In this document: positions 1-7,610 of the stretch, one piece after another
How positions within the stretch are numbered: the first letter of the stretch is position 1
Layout: the number at the start of each line of letters is the position of its first letter
DNA from: Chryseobacterium arthrosphaerae
GTDB taxonomy: Bacteria; Bacteroidota; Bacteroidia; Flavobacteriales; Weeksellaceae
Assembly: GCF_001684965.1 (NCBI RefSeq)
Contig: NZ_MAYG01000001.1
Span: 2,728,001 to 2,792,000, forward strand
Direction of reading: 5' to 3'
Length of the DNA stretch: 64,000 bases
The notes under the pieces: generated by a model
The model's input: the letters and a program-made list of their open reading frames with translations, nothing else
The model's database searches: none
What the model was told of the DNA's origin: nothing
Made by a program: the position numbers and the translations under genes

Positions 1-716
1 GTCCGCATATTTCTATTGTCTGCAACTTCAGTAAACCGACAAAAGATACGCCTAGCCTGCTGACCTTCCAGGAAGTAACGACCTTATTCCATGAATTCGG
101 GCATGCTCTTCACGGAATGTTGGCTGACACTCAGTATCCTACTCTTTCCGGAACTTCTGTAAAATGGGATTTTGTGGAGCTTCCGTCTCAGTTCCTTGAA
201 AACTTCTGCTATGAGCCTGAGTTCTTAAAGACTTTTGCGAAGCATTATAAAACGGGAGAAGTTCTTCCTGACGAAAAAATAGAAAAGATCGAGCAGTCTA
301 AAAACTTTATGGAAGGCTACCAGACTCTAAGACAGTTAGGTTTCGGGCTTCTGGATATGAATTACCACACAAAAGCTGGAGAACTGGAGCACGAAAGTGT
401 GAAAGACTTCGAGGATAAATATACCAAAGCTACTGCACTTTATCCTACCAATCCGGAAACAGCAATGAGCCCCAGTTTCTCTCATATTTTCCAGGGAGGT
501 TATTCTGCAGGATATTATTCTTACAAATGGGCGGAAGTATTGGATGCCGATGCCTTCCAGTACTTTAAAGAAAACGGAATCTTCAATCCTGAAATTGCGG
601 CAAAATATAAAGTACTGCTTTCTTCGGGAGGAACCAAAGATCCTATGGAACTCTATAAAAACTTCAGAGGAAGCGAGCCTAAAGTGGAGAGTTTGTTGAA
701 AAGAGCTTTTGGATAA
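1..716 (+). CDS. M3-family zinc metallopeptidase (peptidyl-dipeptidase Dcp-like), 3' part
   Basis: C-terminal part of an M3 (thimet oligopeptidase/Dcp) metallopeptidase; the reading frame enters at base 3 and the N-terminus lies outside the window. The zinc motif HEFGH is encoded at about bases 90-104 and continues ALHGMLADT, and the conserved WDFVELPSQ segment that supplies the third zinc ligand (Glu) follows. The GYSAGYYSYKWAEVLDADAF block near the end is the typical Tyr/Gly-rich substrate loop of the family. The enzyme removes dipeptides from, or degrades, short peptides. The frame is intact to the stop codon. An internal ATG at base 117 falls after the active site, so it is not a start. 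The choice between Dcp and oligopeptidase A cannot be made from this fragment. Confidence 0.9.
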   Translation, partial: PHISIVCNFSKPTKDTPSLLTFQEVTTLFHEFGHALHGMLADTQYPTLSGTSVKWDFVELPSQFLENFCYEPEFLKTFAKHYKTGEVLPDEKIEKIEQSKNFMEGYQTLRQLGFGLLDMNYHTKAGELEHESVKDFEDKYTKATALYPTNPETAMSPSFSHIFQGGYSAGYYSYKWAEVLDADAFQYFKENGIFNPEIAAKYKVLLSSGGTKDPMELYKNFRGSEPKVESLLKRAFG

Positions 717-742
717 AATACATTCAGATATACTTCAAACCA

Positions 743-1126
743 ATGAACAGCATATCGCAAAGACTTGAAAACGTTAAAAAGCTTCAGGCTAAAAGGTGGC
801 AGAATGAAGACCACTGGGATACTTTAAATGATCTTCTGATTAAAGAATTGGATGAAATTTTACTTATTGAGCCTGAGAATACCTCTGCACTCATCAATAT
901 CGGCGCTATTTATTCTGATATGGGAGAAAATGAGAAAGCGCTGGAATATTTAAAAACGGCACTGAAACTGGGCTCAGAAGATAAAAATCTTTTTGTAAAC
1001 CTGGCTATTGTTATGATTTATATGGAGAAGCATCAGTCGGAATATTTAGAGTATCTTGAAGAAGTGGAAGATAAAGTGGAGAACCCTCTTACCTTTAAAG
1101 CGCATTTTGAACCGCAATCCCGTTAA
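743..1126 (+). CDS. Small TPR-repeat protein
   Basis: 127-residue soluble protein without a signal peptide. Residues about 48-82 (ALINIGAIYSDMGENEKALE) fit one tetratricopeptide unit, with helices predicted on both sides. TPRs are protein-interaction scaffolds; no partner can be inferred. It starts 27 bp after the peptidase stop and is followed 27 bp later by another small acidic protein, so these may be one transcription unit. Function unknown. Confidence 0.6.
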   Translation: MNSISQRLENVKKLQAKRWQNEDHWDTLNDLLIKELDEILLIEPENTSALINIGAIYSDMGENEKALEYLKTALKLGSEDKNLFVNLAIVMIYMEKHQSEYLEYLEEVEDKVENPLTFKAHFEPQSR

Positions 1127-1152
1127 GAAATTTCGGAGAATATCTTTTTTAA

Positions 1153-1566
1153 ATGATAACAGAAAACATATATAAACTGGCAGCAGCTTTTAATGAGTCA
1201 TTAAAAGCTGCTCTTGACAATATCGATACAGAAACAATCGGTAAAATATTAGACAACAGGGATTCTTCCACATTTTCAGATGTATGGATGGAGGCCTACC
1301 AGGCAGTTGAAGATAAAGTAACGGATGAAGAAACTGAAGACAAGATCAGTGATATCCGAAAAGAGATTTTTGTATCTATATTCAGATCTACAGGATCATC
1401 AGACTTGCCGGCTTATATTTCCGATGATTTCGGACTGATCAGTTCTTATTATATTCACGGTATCGAAAATAAATGGGTAACCAATTTACTTTTTACCTAT
1501 CTTAATCATCAGATTCCTCAGGGAGAGCTGATGGAAACGGATAAAACAATAGAAGAACTGATTTAA
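1153..1566 (+). CDS. Acidic hypothetical protein
   Basis: 137-residue, strongly acidic, mostly helical soluble protein with no signal peptide, membrane segment or recognisable catalytic motif. The composition (many D/E, few C) and size resemble the numerous small immunity or housekeeping orphans of flavobacteria, but nothing proves that role. ATG start; ends 46 bp before the 435-residue gene. It has the same orientation as the neighbours and may be co-transcribed with them. Not recognised. Confidence 0.5.
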   Translation: MITENIYKLAAAFNESLKAALDNIDTETIGKILDNRDSSTFSDVWMEAYQAVEDKVTDEETEDKISDIRKEIFVSIFRSTGSSDLPAYISDDFGLISSYYIHGIENKWVTNLLFTYLNHQIPQGELMETDKTIEELI

Positions 1567-1612
1567 AGAGCAAAGCTGAAAAAATTACCTGTAATTTTCA
1601 AAATAGCAGACC

Positions 1613-2920
1613 ATGACAACGATTGAACAACTTTATCAAACCCTGGATCAACGCCGCCGTCCCGAAGACGTCGCAGAAATGATTGTGGAGTTGATGAAAG
1701 GTCAGTTAGCTATTCATGAACTGGCAACGTTGAGTAAAGCTGCCAACCGTTCCCTGAAGAACAGTGTCTACGGATATACCTCAATGCTTGAAACATTTGG
1801 AAAAGCAGTGGGTGCAGAAAAGCAGATCAAAAAAGCCATTGAAATCTTCAGGATCAGCGAAAAAGAAAGTTCTTACCATACGGCAGATGGCATTGAAACA
1901 TTTCTGAATGAAGTTTCTCCCCTCATTCACAAGGATGTCGGGCAAAATGATTTCAGAAGCGACCGTCTGAATAAAGATCTGAGAAAACTGGCCGGGCTGG
2001 ATATTTCCAAAAGGAGTTACAACAAAAAATGGAGGCTTTTGAAACGGATCGAAATAAGACTTCAAAAGTTCATTCATGAATCAAAAAAGCTTGAGCTTCA
2101 TAAAATTGCCAAACACGGGCTTACCCATACGATCGGTTTTGAAGAGTTCAGCAGAGATCTGAATGCAGCCTGTTTCATTGCGTACTTCAATGCCCGCAGT
2201 AATCTCAGGAGTGTATTTACCAACCAAAGCCAGGACAGGCCCTTCGATGAAATTTGTGAAATGCTGTTCAACAGGTGTAAGCAAAGTCCTGATACTACAA
2301 ACTGGTCAGCAATTTCCTACAGCTATTCGGACAAAGAAGTGTTACAGCATCTGACCGATGAACAGAAAGGAAAACTATTAGGCAAATGGACCCTTATTCT
2401 TGAAGAAGTTTCAGCCTTCCTGGAAGTGCTCTGGAATGACAATGACATTTACCGGAAAACGATGGCAGTAAAGAAAGGCAACGATTCCACAACATGGAAC
2501 AATACAGCCGGCGCCTGGAACAAAGCCAGAGATAACTGGATGAATCTGATCTATGCCCTGGGAATGGAATTTATTCTTGATGAGGTATGCTTCGGAAAAG
2601 TAATGCGGCTGATGGCAGCAGATGTCATTGCATGGCATTTATCAACCGGAGGAAAGATTGATCCCAACACAGAAGTCTGGAATATTGTACCTTTGCCATG
2701 GGAAGTCTTTCAGGAAAAGGCTTTCTGCAACAAAGAAATGATCGTAAATGCCTGTAAAGAGGCAGGTGTTGATCCTGAAAAATCAGGCTGGATCGCCCCT
2801 CGCCCTCACGGAGTAAGCCAGTACAGGCCAACGCCGGAACTTGTACATGGGGTAACAGTCTCCAATCCGTTCCTGGCTAAGATTTTAAGACAAAATAAAT
2901 ATTTTTCAGGAAAACTCTGA
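1613..2920 (+). CDS. Unknown 435-residue helical protein adjoining two tRNA-like genes
   Basis: No family was recognised. The protein is predicted mainly helical, without a signal peptide or membrane segment. It has a markedly basic stretch at residues about 117-168 (many K/R, including NKKWRLLKRIEIRLQKF) that could bind nucleic acid. The second half is Trp-rich, and there is a conserved-looking C-terminal motif around WIAPRPHGVSQYRPTPELVH. It lacks the vWA domain and MIDAS expected of a Ro60/TROVE protein, and lacks the Cys/His metal cluster of RtcB. The important point is context: 13 bp after its stop begin two tandem tRNA-like genes on the same strand, so one transcript could carry the mRNA and both RNAs. 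A role in binding, processing or protecting those RNAs is inference only. Confidence 0.75.
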   Translation: MTTIEQLYQTLDQRRRPEDVAEMIVELMKGQLAIHELATLSKAANRSLKNSVYGYTSMLETFGKAVGAEKQIKKAIEIFRISEKESSYHTADGIETFLNEVSPLIHKDVGQNDFRSDRLNKDLRKLAGLDISKRSYNKKWRLLKRIEIRLQKFIHESKKLELHKIAKHGLTHTIGFEEFSRDLNAACFIAYFNARSNLRSVFTNQSQDRPFDEICEMLFNRCKQSPDTTNWSAISYSYSDKEVLQHLTDEQKGKLLGKWTLILEEVSAFLEVLWNDNDIYRKTMAVKKGNDSTTWNNTAGAWNKARDNWMNLIYALGMEFILDEVCFGKVMRLMAADVIAWHLSTGGKIDPNTEVWNIVPLPWEVFQEKAFCNKEMIVNACKEAGVDPEKSGWIAPRPHGVSQYRPTPELVHGVTVSNPFLAKILRQNKYFSGKL

Positions 2921-2933
2921 TAAGAAAATAAAA

Positions 2934-3008
2934 GGATAGGTTAGTTCAGTGGTAGAACATCTGGCTCTTTAACCGGATTGACGCAGGTTCGAGCCCTGCA
3001 CCTATCCT
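2934..3008 (+). tRNA. tRNA-like RNA 1, 8-nt anticodon loop, 8-bp acceptor
   Basis: Folds as a full cloverleaf. The acceptor is GGATAGGT (2934-2941) with ACCTATCC (3000-3007), 8 bp instead of 7. The D-stem is GTTC/GAAC with loop AGTGGTA. The anticodon stem is TCTGG/CCGGA (2960-2964 with 2973-2977). The variable loop is TTGAC, and the T-arm is GCAGG-TTCGAGC-CCTGC. The anticodon loop is CTCTTTAA, 8 nt rather than 7. It reads as a Lys(UUU)-like loop with an extra C after U33, or as a four-base anticodon CUUU. No CCA is encoded (T at 3008). All stems are intact, which argues against a decayed pseudogene. Whether it is charged or translates is unknown. Confidence 0.75.
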
Positions 3009-3012
3009 GATT

Positions 3013-3085
3013 TCTGATATAGCTCAGTGGCAGAGCACCCGGCTCTTGGACCGGGAGGACACAGGTTCGAGCCCTGTTATCAGAC
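3013..3085 (+). tRNA. tRNA-like RNA 2, 8-nt anticodon loop
   Basis: Cloverleaf starting 5 nt after the first RNA. The acceptor is TCTGATA (3013-3019) with TATCAGA (3078-3084). The D-stem is GCTC/GAGC with loop AGTGGCA. The anticodon stem is CCCGG/CCGGG (3038-3042 with 3051-3055). The variable loop is AGGAC, and the T-arm is ACAGG-TTCGAGC-CCTGT. The anticodon loop CTCTTGGA is again 8 nt; it looks like a Gln(UUG) loop with an extra C after U33, or a four-base anticodon CUUG. After the 7-bp stem come CCA then ACA, so CCA is in register only if A3084 is the unpaired discriminator (6-bp acceptor). The T-loop and the first five anticodon-loop bases match RNA 1 exactly. Confidence 0.75.
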
Positions 3086-3105
3086 CAACAGAAAATAAAA
3101 TTATT

Positions 3106-3801
3106 TTGAAAAAAACTTACTTCCTTTACACCCTGCCCTTCCTGTTCTTTTTAAACTGTAAAAACGAAAAGAAAGATTCAACCGCTGAGGCAAAAGTTCC
3201 GGAAACTCATCAGACAGAAAAAACAGATTCCCTGGTGACTGCAAGAATTGATTCTTCCCAGGTTCCAAAGGGGCTGAAATATAAAGGAGATTTTAAAGAT
3301 GGATTCCGGTGGAAAGATAAAACAGGAGAGTATATGGTCATTACTTCTGAAACAGGTGTTTACATCAATGAAAGCTTTGCCCACGAAAATGATGGCAGCG
3401 ATGCTGAAGTTTTTGCCCATTGTTATTCTCTGGAAAATAACCAACAAATATGGAAGGTGAATGACTTTATCAAAGACTGTATGGTAGATATTGATGCCGC
3501 ATTTAAGAAAAACTCTTTAAGCGTAACAGATCTTGATAAAAACGGTATTGCCGAAGTCTGGGTGATGTATGAAATGGCCTGTAAAGGTGACGTAAGCCCT
3601 TCAGATCTGAAGGTCATCATGTACGAAGGAAAACAAAAGTTTGCCATGCGCGGAGAAACAAAAATACGGTCCGGAATGGAAGATCAGGGTAAGCCCGTAT
3701 TTGAAGGCGGAACTTATACCTTTGACAAAGCTTTTCAGCAGGGGCCAAAAGTATTCAGGGAGTATGCAGAAAAACTCTGGGCTGAGCACGTTCAGGATTA
3801 A
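3106..3801 (+). CDS. Lipoprotein, possible surface-polysaccharide-linked family
   Basis: Secreted lipoprotein of about 231 residues. I chose the TTG start at 3106 because it begins MKKTYFLYTLPFLFFLNC, a lipoprotein signal peptide with the lipid-acceptor Cys at residue 18. An upstream in-frame TTG at 3046 would lie inside the second tRNA-like gene and remove the signal. The mature part has DxDxNG-like LDKNGIAEVWVMYEMACKGD followed by a DLKVIMYEG strand, reminiscent of EF/FG-GAP-type calcium loops. It resembles a flavobacterial family named for a surface-polysaccharide locus of Riemerella; that link is from memory and uncertain. Confidence 0.7.
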   Translation: MKKTYFLYTLPFLFFLNCKNEKKDSTAEAKVPETHQTEKTDSLVTARIDSSQVPKGLKYKGDFKDGFRWKDKTGEYMVITSETGVYINESFAHENDGSDAEVFAHCYSLENNQQIWKVNDFIKDCMVDIDAAFKKNSLSVTDLDKNGIAEVWVMYEMACKGDVSPSDLKVIMYEGKQKFAMRGETKIRSGMEDQGKPVFEGGTYTFDKAFQQGPKVFREYAEKLWAEHVQD

Positions 3802-3861
3802 TTCATTATTTTTCAGTACATTTGATTCAGTAGACTTTATAATAACTTAAAAATTCACATC

Positions 3862-4062
3862 ATGTTTTTAGCTGTTGTACTTCCCTTCCTATCTTTTATC
3901 GTTAGAGGAAAAGTGCTTACCGGTATCCTGTGCTTTTTCTTACAGATCACTTTGATCGGCTGGCTTCCGGCGGCTATCTGGGCTGTCATGTCCTTAAATA
4001 ATGAAAGAGCCAATAAACGCAACGAAGATCTGATCCGTGCTGTGCGTGAAAGTCAGAAATAA
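3862..4062 (+). CDS. YqaE/Pmp3-family small membrane protein
   Basis: 66-residue hydrophobic protein with two membrane segments (about 1-20 and 22-44) joined by a RGKVLTGI turn, followed by a charged tail NNERANKRNEDLIRAVRESQ. This is the layout of the YqaE/Pmp3 (UPF0057) proteolipid family, which is linked to membrane potential and salt or cold stress. It is inner-membrane located. A strong terminator follows 25 bp after the stop, so it ends a transcription unit. Confidence 0.8.
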   Translation: MFLAVVLPFLSFIVRGKVLTGILCFFLQITLIGWLPAAIWAVMSLNNERANKRNEDLIRAVRESQK

Positions 4063-4086
4063 AATTGTTTTTACCTATATACCTTT

Positions 4087-4115
4087 AAATCCTTTATTCT
4101 GTAAAGGATTTTTTG
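4087..4115 (+). terminator. Intrinsic terminator after YqaE-like gene
   Basis: AATCCTTTA (4088-4096), a 5-nt loop, then TAAAGGATT (4102-4110) and a T run. Nine perfect base pairs followed by T-rich sequence on the plus strand. Confidence 0.85.
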
Positions 4116-4205
4116 TTTTTAAACCTGAAATTTTCAAGCTTTATTCGGCCAATAGTTGTAATTTTATTCTTTATTAATTCTACTTCATTATTATTGGACA
4201 CAACC

Positions 4206-5429
4206 ATGAAATACTTACCTCTATTACTGCTAACTGCTTCTCTCAGTGCTTCAGCACAAATGAACATATGCCCTACTTACACTATTCCCGAAGTAAGGAT
4301 TAACAAAATAAACTTCCTTGTTACTCCCAATATGGAAGTGGAAGATCTAAATTTAAAAAAATTACCTATTAAGAAAAAAATTACTCCTGCAGGGGTAACG
4401 GAATACGATAAAAACGGCAATATCATCAAAGAAGAAACCCAACATGGCAGTTTCAGAAAGACGATAAAATGTACCTACACCAATGGAGTTCTCACCGAAA
4501 GACAATACCTCTACTTCCCAGATAAAGAAAAAACAGAAGCAGCCAACCGGGAGTCTTTACGAACTGGAGAAGCTGAAATAGCAGGGAACGGAATGGGCAG
4601 TGTGGCCTATGCCGAACCCAACAAAACAGAAAGTCTGTATACGGCAACTCTCAACAATAAAAATCAGGTGACTTCTTTCCGTACTCAGGAGTTTACCTTC
4701 AAAGGAAATGATAAGAAACTCACTTCCGAACAACAGACCGATATTACTTATCTGAATGGTAAGATTTCTTCCGTAAAATCTGCAAACGGCACTGAACTGT
4801 ATACCTACAAAAACGGATTGCTTGCCAAAAGAGACAGAAAAATAAAGGACAACATGATAGAAAAGAGTATCTCAGAAGAATTTCTGTATGATAACAATAA
4901 AAACCTGATTGGCATTCAATACAAAGAGGAAGCGACCCGCAATGGAGAGATAATGGGTAAAAGCTCAGGAATGAGGGATCCTATATCGTATGATTCCAAA
5001 AACAGAATGGTAAAATATGGCAATGGACAAAGCTTCACCCAATATACCTATGACAGTGCAGGCAATATGTCTTCAATGACTGATTACTCCGGAGGCATTG
5101 ATCTGGGAAAGAAACAATTTGAATATGAAAAAAATCTTCTGACCAAAGTTTCTGAAATAAAAGGCGGGGTAAAATCATCCCAGGATCAGTATACCTATAA
5201 AAACGGATTGCTAACAGAAATGAAATCCTATTCCGGCTCTACTCTCAATGCTAAAATGGTCTTTGAATACAATGATAAAAACCATCTTACCAAAGCCAGC
5301 CTTTTATACCCTAAAAATGCTTCAGGTACTGAATTTACACCTTCTAGCGAAACAGAATATATCTATGAAGGGAAATCTGTGACTGTAAAAAATCAGGGTA
5401 AGGAAACGCTACGCTATGAGCTTTATTGA
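4206..5429 (+). CDS. Secreted protein with YD-repeat-like tracts
   Basis: 407 residues from the ATG at 4206, chosen because it opens with a clear signal peptide (MKYLPLLLLTASLSASA, cleavage before QMNIC). The mature protein contains repeated short units of the form Y-x-K/Y-N-G-x-L/I (EYDKNGNIIKE, YTYKNGLLAKRD, YTYDSAGNMSSM, YTYKNGLLTEM). These are like the degenerate YD/RHS-type repeats of many Bacteroidetes exported proteins, which fold as a beta sheet or tube. There is no C-terminal toxin domain and no sorting domain. It probably acts in the periplasm or at the outer membrane; no specific role can be assigned. Confidence 0.75.
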   Translation: MKYLPLLLLTASLSASAQMNICPTYTIPEVRINKINFLVTPNMEVEDLNLKKLPIKKKITPAGVTEYDKNGNIIKEETQHGSFRKTIKCTYTNGVLTERQYLYFPDKEKTEAANRESLRTGEAEIAGNGMGSVAYAEPNKTESLYTATLNNKNQVTSFRTQEFTFKGNDKKLTSEQQTDITYLNGKISSVKSANGTELYTYKNGLLAKRDRKIKDNMIEKSISEEFLYDNNKNLIGIQYKEEATRNGEIMGKSSGMRDPISYDSKNRMVKYGNGQSFTQYTYDSAGNMSSMTDYSGGIDLGKKQFEYEKNLLTKVSEIKGGVKSSQDQYTYKNGLLTEMKSYSGSTLNAKMVFEYNDKNHLTKASLLYPKNASGTEFTPSSETEYIYEGKSVTVKNQGKETLRYELY

Positions 5430-5478
5430 AAACAGAGGGTGAACTGACACCCATATAGTAACCAATCCATTTGATCTT

Positions 5479-6210
5479 ATGAAAGAAAATAAATACGACA
5501 ACCCGTCATTTTTTGACCAGTATGAAAAAATGCTCCGGTCACAGCTGGGGCTTGAAGGTGCCGGAGAATGGCATGCCCTGAAAACCATGCTGCCGGATTT
5601 TAAGGGAAAGAAAGTCCTTGATCTCGGTTGCGGATTCGGCTGGCATTGCCGTTATGCCATAGAAAACGGAGCGGCATCCGTTGTTGGAATTGATCTTTCA
5701 GAAAGAATGCTGGCCAGAGCTGCAGAAATTAACAGTCTGGAAGGCATACGGTATGAAAGAAAAGCTTTGGAAGATGTGGACTATCCTGCAGAGCAGTTTG
5801 ACCTTGTCCTGAGTTCACTCACTTTACATTATATAGAATCATTTGATACCCTGGCCCAAAACATTCATCGATGGCTGACTGCCGGAGGACATTTTGTGTT
5901 TTCTGTAGAACATCCCATATTTACGGCTGAAGGCGGACAGGACTGGGTCTATGATAAAGACGGGCAGAAAACATGCTGGCCCGTTGACCGGTATTTTCTT
6001 GAAGGAAAAAGAAACACCACATTCCTGGGTGAAAATGTAATCAAATACCACAGAACGCTGACTTCTTATTTAAATACCTTATTACAACAGGGCTTCAGAA
6101 TCAAAGAAATTATCGAACCTCAACCAGCTCAGGAATTGCTGAAAGAAATTCCTGAAATGAAAGAAGAACTCCGACGCCCGATGATGCTACTGATCTCTGC
6201 CGAAAAATAA
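5479..6210 (+). CDS. Class I SAM-dependent methyltransferase
   Basis: 243 residues, with Rossmann methyltransferase motif I VLDLGCGFGWH at residues 46-56, the acidic ribose-binding strand end VVGIDLSERM at about 68-77, and motif IV FDLVLSSLTLHY. The layout is that of the UbiE/BioC-like class (methyltransf_11). The substrate cannot be read from sequence. Starts at ATG 49 bp after the upstream stop; no obvious operon partner. Confidence 0.88.
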   Translation: MKENKYDNPSFFDQYEKMLRSQLGLEGAGEWHALKTMLPDFKGKKVLDLGCGFGWHCRYAIENGAASVVGIDLSERMLARAAEINSLEGIRYERKALEDVDYPAEQFDLVLSSLTLHYIESFDTLAQNIHRWLTAGGHFVFSVEHPIFTAEGGQDWVYDKDGQKTCWPVDRYFLEGKRNTTFLGENVIKYHRTLTSYLNTLLQQGFRIKEIIEPQPAQELLKEIPEMKEELRRPMMLLISAEK

Positions 6211-6445
6211 TTATTATTGAAATACAGACTGTACTTCCTCTGATATAAGAGACCTTTTATAAAAATTTCAACATCAAACTTCTCTATTTGAGCATGTAGC
6301 GGATGGTCTGTAAACTGGTATTGGTAAGGCTCCTCTGAGGATATATGCTTTAATAATAATGGTAATATTTTAATAATGGATATTCTTCGTTACCATTAAC
6401 ATTACAAATCACTATATTGTATAACATAGTAATTAAAATAAATTA

Positions 6446-6453
6446 TATCTTTG
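6446..6453 (+). promoter_or_regulatory. Bacteroidetes -7 box for the serine hydrolase gene
   Basis: TATCTTTG matches TAnnTTTG, 18 nt before the ATG at 6472. No TTG sits at the ideal spacing upstream. The rest of 6211-6471 is AT-rich, with a short inverted pair AATGGTAA/TTACCATT (about 6358 and 6391) and no gene. Confidence 0.5.
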
Positions 6454-6471
6454 CATAACAAAGTATAAAAT

Positions 6472-7575
6472 ATGATTTTAAAAAAACTGACTACCGCCCT
6501 TATCGTACTTCCATTTTTTATCAGCACAATGGATGCACAGCAGCTTACCAAAAGCTATGAAAAGAAAATAGACAGCCTGATCCGGACTGAATTTGGAAAT
6601 AAAAATGAACCGGGAGGTGTCTTTATGATTACCAGGAAAGGTAAAAGCATCTACAAAAAGGCCTTTGGAAAAGCAAATCTTGAGCTTGAAATCGATATGA
6701 GCCCGGACCAGGTTTTTCAGATAGGTTCTATGACCAAACAGTTTACAGCTGTAGCTATTTTAATGCTGGAACAACAGGGAAAACTGAGCGTGAATGATCC
6801 TGTTTCAAAATACAGTAAAGATTATCCCAACGGTGAAAACATCACGATTCATCATTTGCTCACCCATACTTCAGGAATTAAGGATTTTACCAAAATGAAA
6901 ACGCTTTCTTCCATTGCTCAAAAAGAAATGAAGCCTGAGGCGATGGTAGATTTTTTCAAAAATGAACCTGTTGATTTTGCTCCGGGTGAAAAGTTTGATT
7001 ACAACAATTCGGGATACGTACTGCTCGGTTATATTATAGAGCTCGTTTCCGGGGATACCTATGAGAATTTCATTCAAAAAAATATTTTCGACAAGGCAGG
7101 AATGACTCATTCATATTATGCCTCTGACAGAAAGGTTATTCCTAAAAGAGCCTATGGTTACCATAAAAAAGAAGAGGGATTTGTGAATAGGACAGTTATC
7201 AGTTTCAGTATTCCTTATTCTTCCGGCTCACTGATGTCTACAGTGGATGATCTTTGGAAATGGCAACAGGCTTTAAATCAAAACCTTCTGCTCAACCCTG
7301 TGGAAACCCAGAAAGCCTTTAAGAAATATAAACTGAACAACGGTGAAGAATTCACCTATGGATACGGATGGCATCTGAAAGAAATGAATGGAACTGCAGA
7401 CCGTGAACATGGCGGAAGTGTTTTCGGTTTCAAAAGTATGGGCGTTTATATTCCCGGTGAAGATATTTACGTTATAGGACTCAGCAACTGTGATTGTCAC
7501 TCTCCTACTGAAATCACCAGAAATATAGCCAAAATAACGCTGAATGAATTGAAAAATCCTGTAAAAAAGCCTTAA
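6472..7575 (+). CDS. Serine hydrolase, beta-lactamase/class C-like (beta-lactamase-related) family
   Basis: 367 residues with an N-terminal signal peptide (about 1-22, ending MDAQQ), so periplasmic. It has the three catalytic elements of the AmpC/DD-peptidase/esterase fold: S86-M-T-K89 (SxxK), Y177-N-N179 (YxN), and H313-G-G315 in place of KTG. The HxG third motif is usual in the peptidase/esterase side of this superfamily (D-aminopeptidase, EstB, FmtA-like) rather than in true class C beta-lactamases, so antibiotic hydrolysis is not implied. Convergent with the efflux gene downstream. Confidence 0.88.
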   Translation: MILKKLTTALIVLPFFISTMDAQQLTKSYEKKIDSLIRTEFGNKNEPGGVFMITRKGKSIYKKAFGKANLELEIDMSPDQVFQIGSMTKQFTAVAILMLEQQGKLSVNDPVSKYSKDYPNGENITIHHLLTHTSGIKDFTKMKTLSSIAQKEMKPEAMVDFFKNEPVDFAPGEKFDYNNSGYVLLGYIIELVSGDTYENFIQKNIFDKAGMTHSYYASDRKVIPKRAYGYHKKEEGFVNRTVISFSIPYSSGSLMSTVDDLWKWQQALNQNLLLNPVETQKAFKKYKLNNGEEFTYGYGWHLKEMNGTADREHGGSVFGFKSMGVYIPGEDIYVIGLSNCDCHSPTEITRNIAKITLNELKNPVKKP

Positions 7576-7610
7576 GAGATAACTGTTTTATCCCAAATAC
7601 AGCGCCTGTT

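Noticed and set aside
1613..2920. 435-residue protein as a Ro60/TROVE protein with Y-RNA-like partners
   Set aside because: No vWA domain, MIDAS or TROVE-type sequence was seen. The RNAs fold as cloverleaves, not as Y RNAs.
2934..3085. Treating the two tRNA-like genes as ordinary tRNA-Lys and tRNA-Gln
   Set aside because: Both anticodon loops are 8 nt, one has an 8-bp acceptor, and neither encodes CCA in normal register. The usual identity cannot be assigned from sequence.
3046..3105. Longer start (TTG at 3046) for the lipoprotein gene
   Set aside because: It lies inside the second tRNA-like gene and would hide the lipoprotein signal peptide that begins at 3106.
4206..5429. YD-repeat protein as an Rhs toxin
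   Set aside because: Only short degenerate repeats, no Rhs core end and no toxin domain; no immunity gene downstream.
6472..7575. Serine hydrolase as a class C beta-lactamase resistance gene
   Set aside because: The third motif is HGG rather than KTG, which is typical of related peptidases/esterases.
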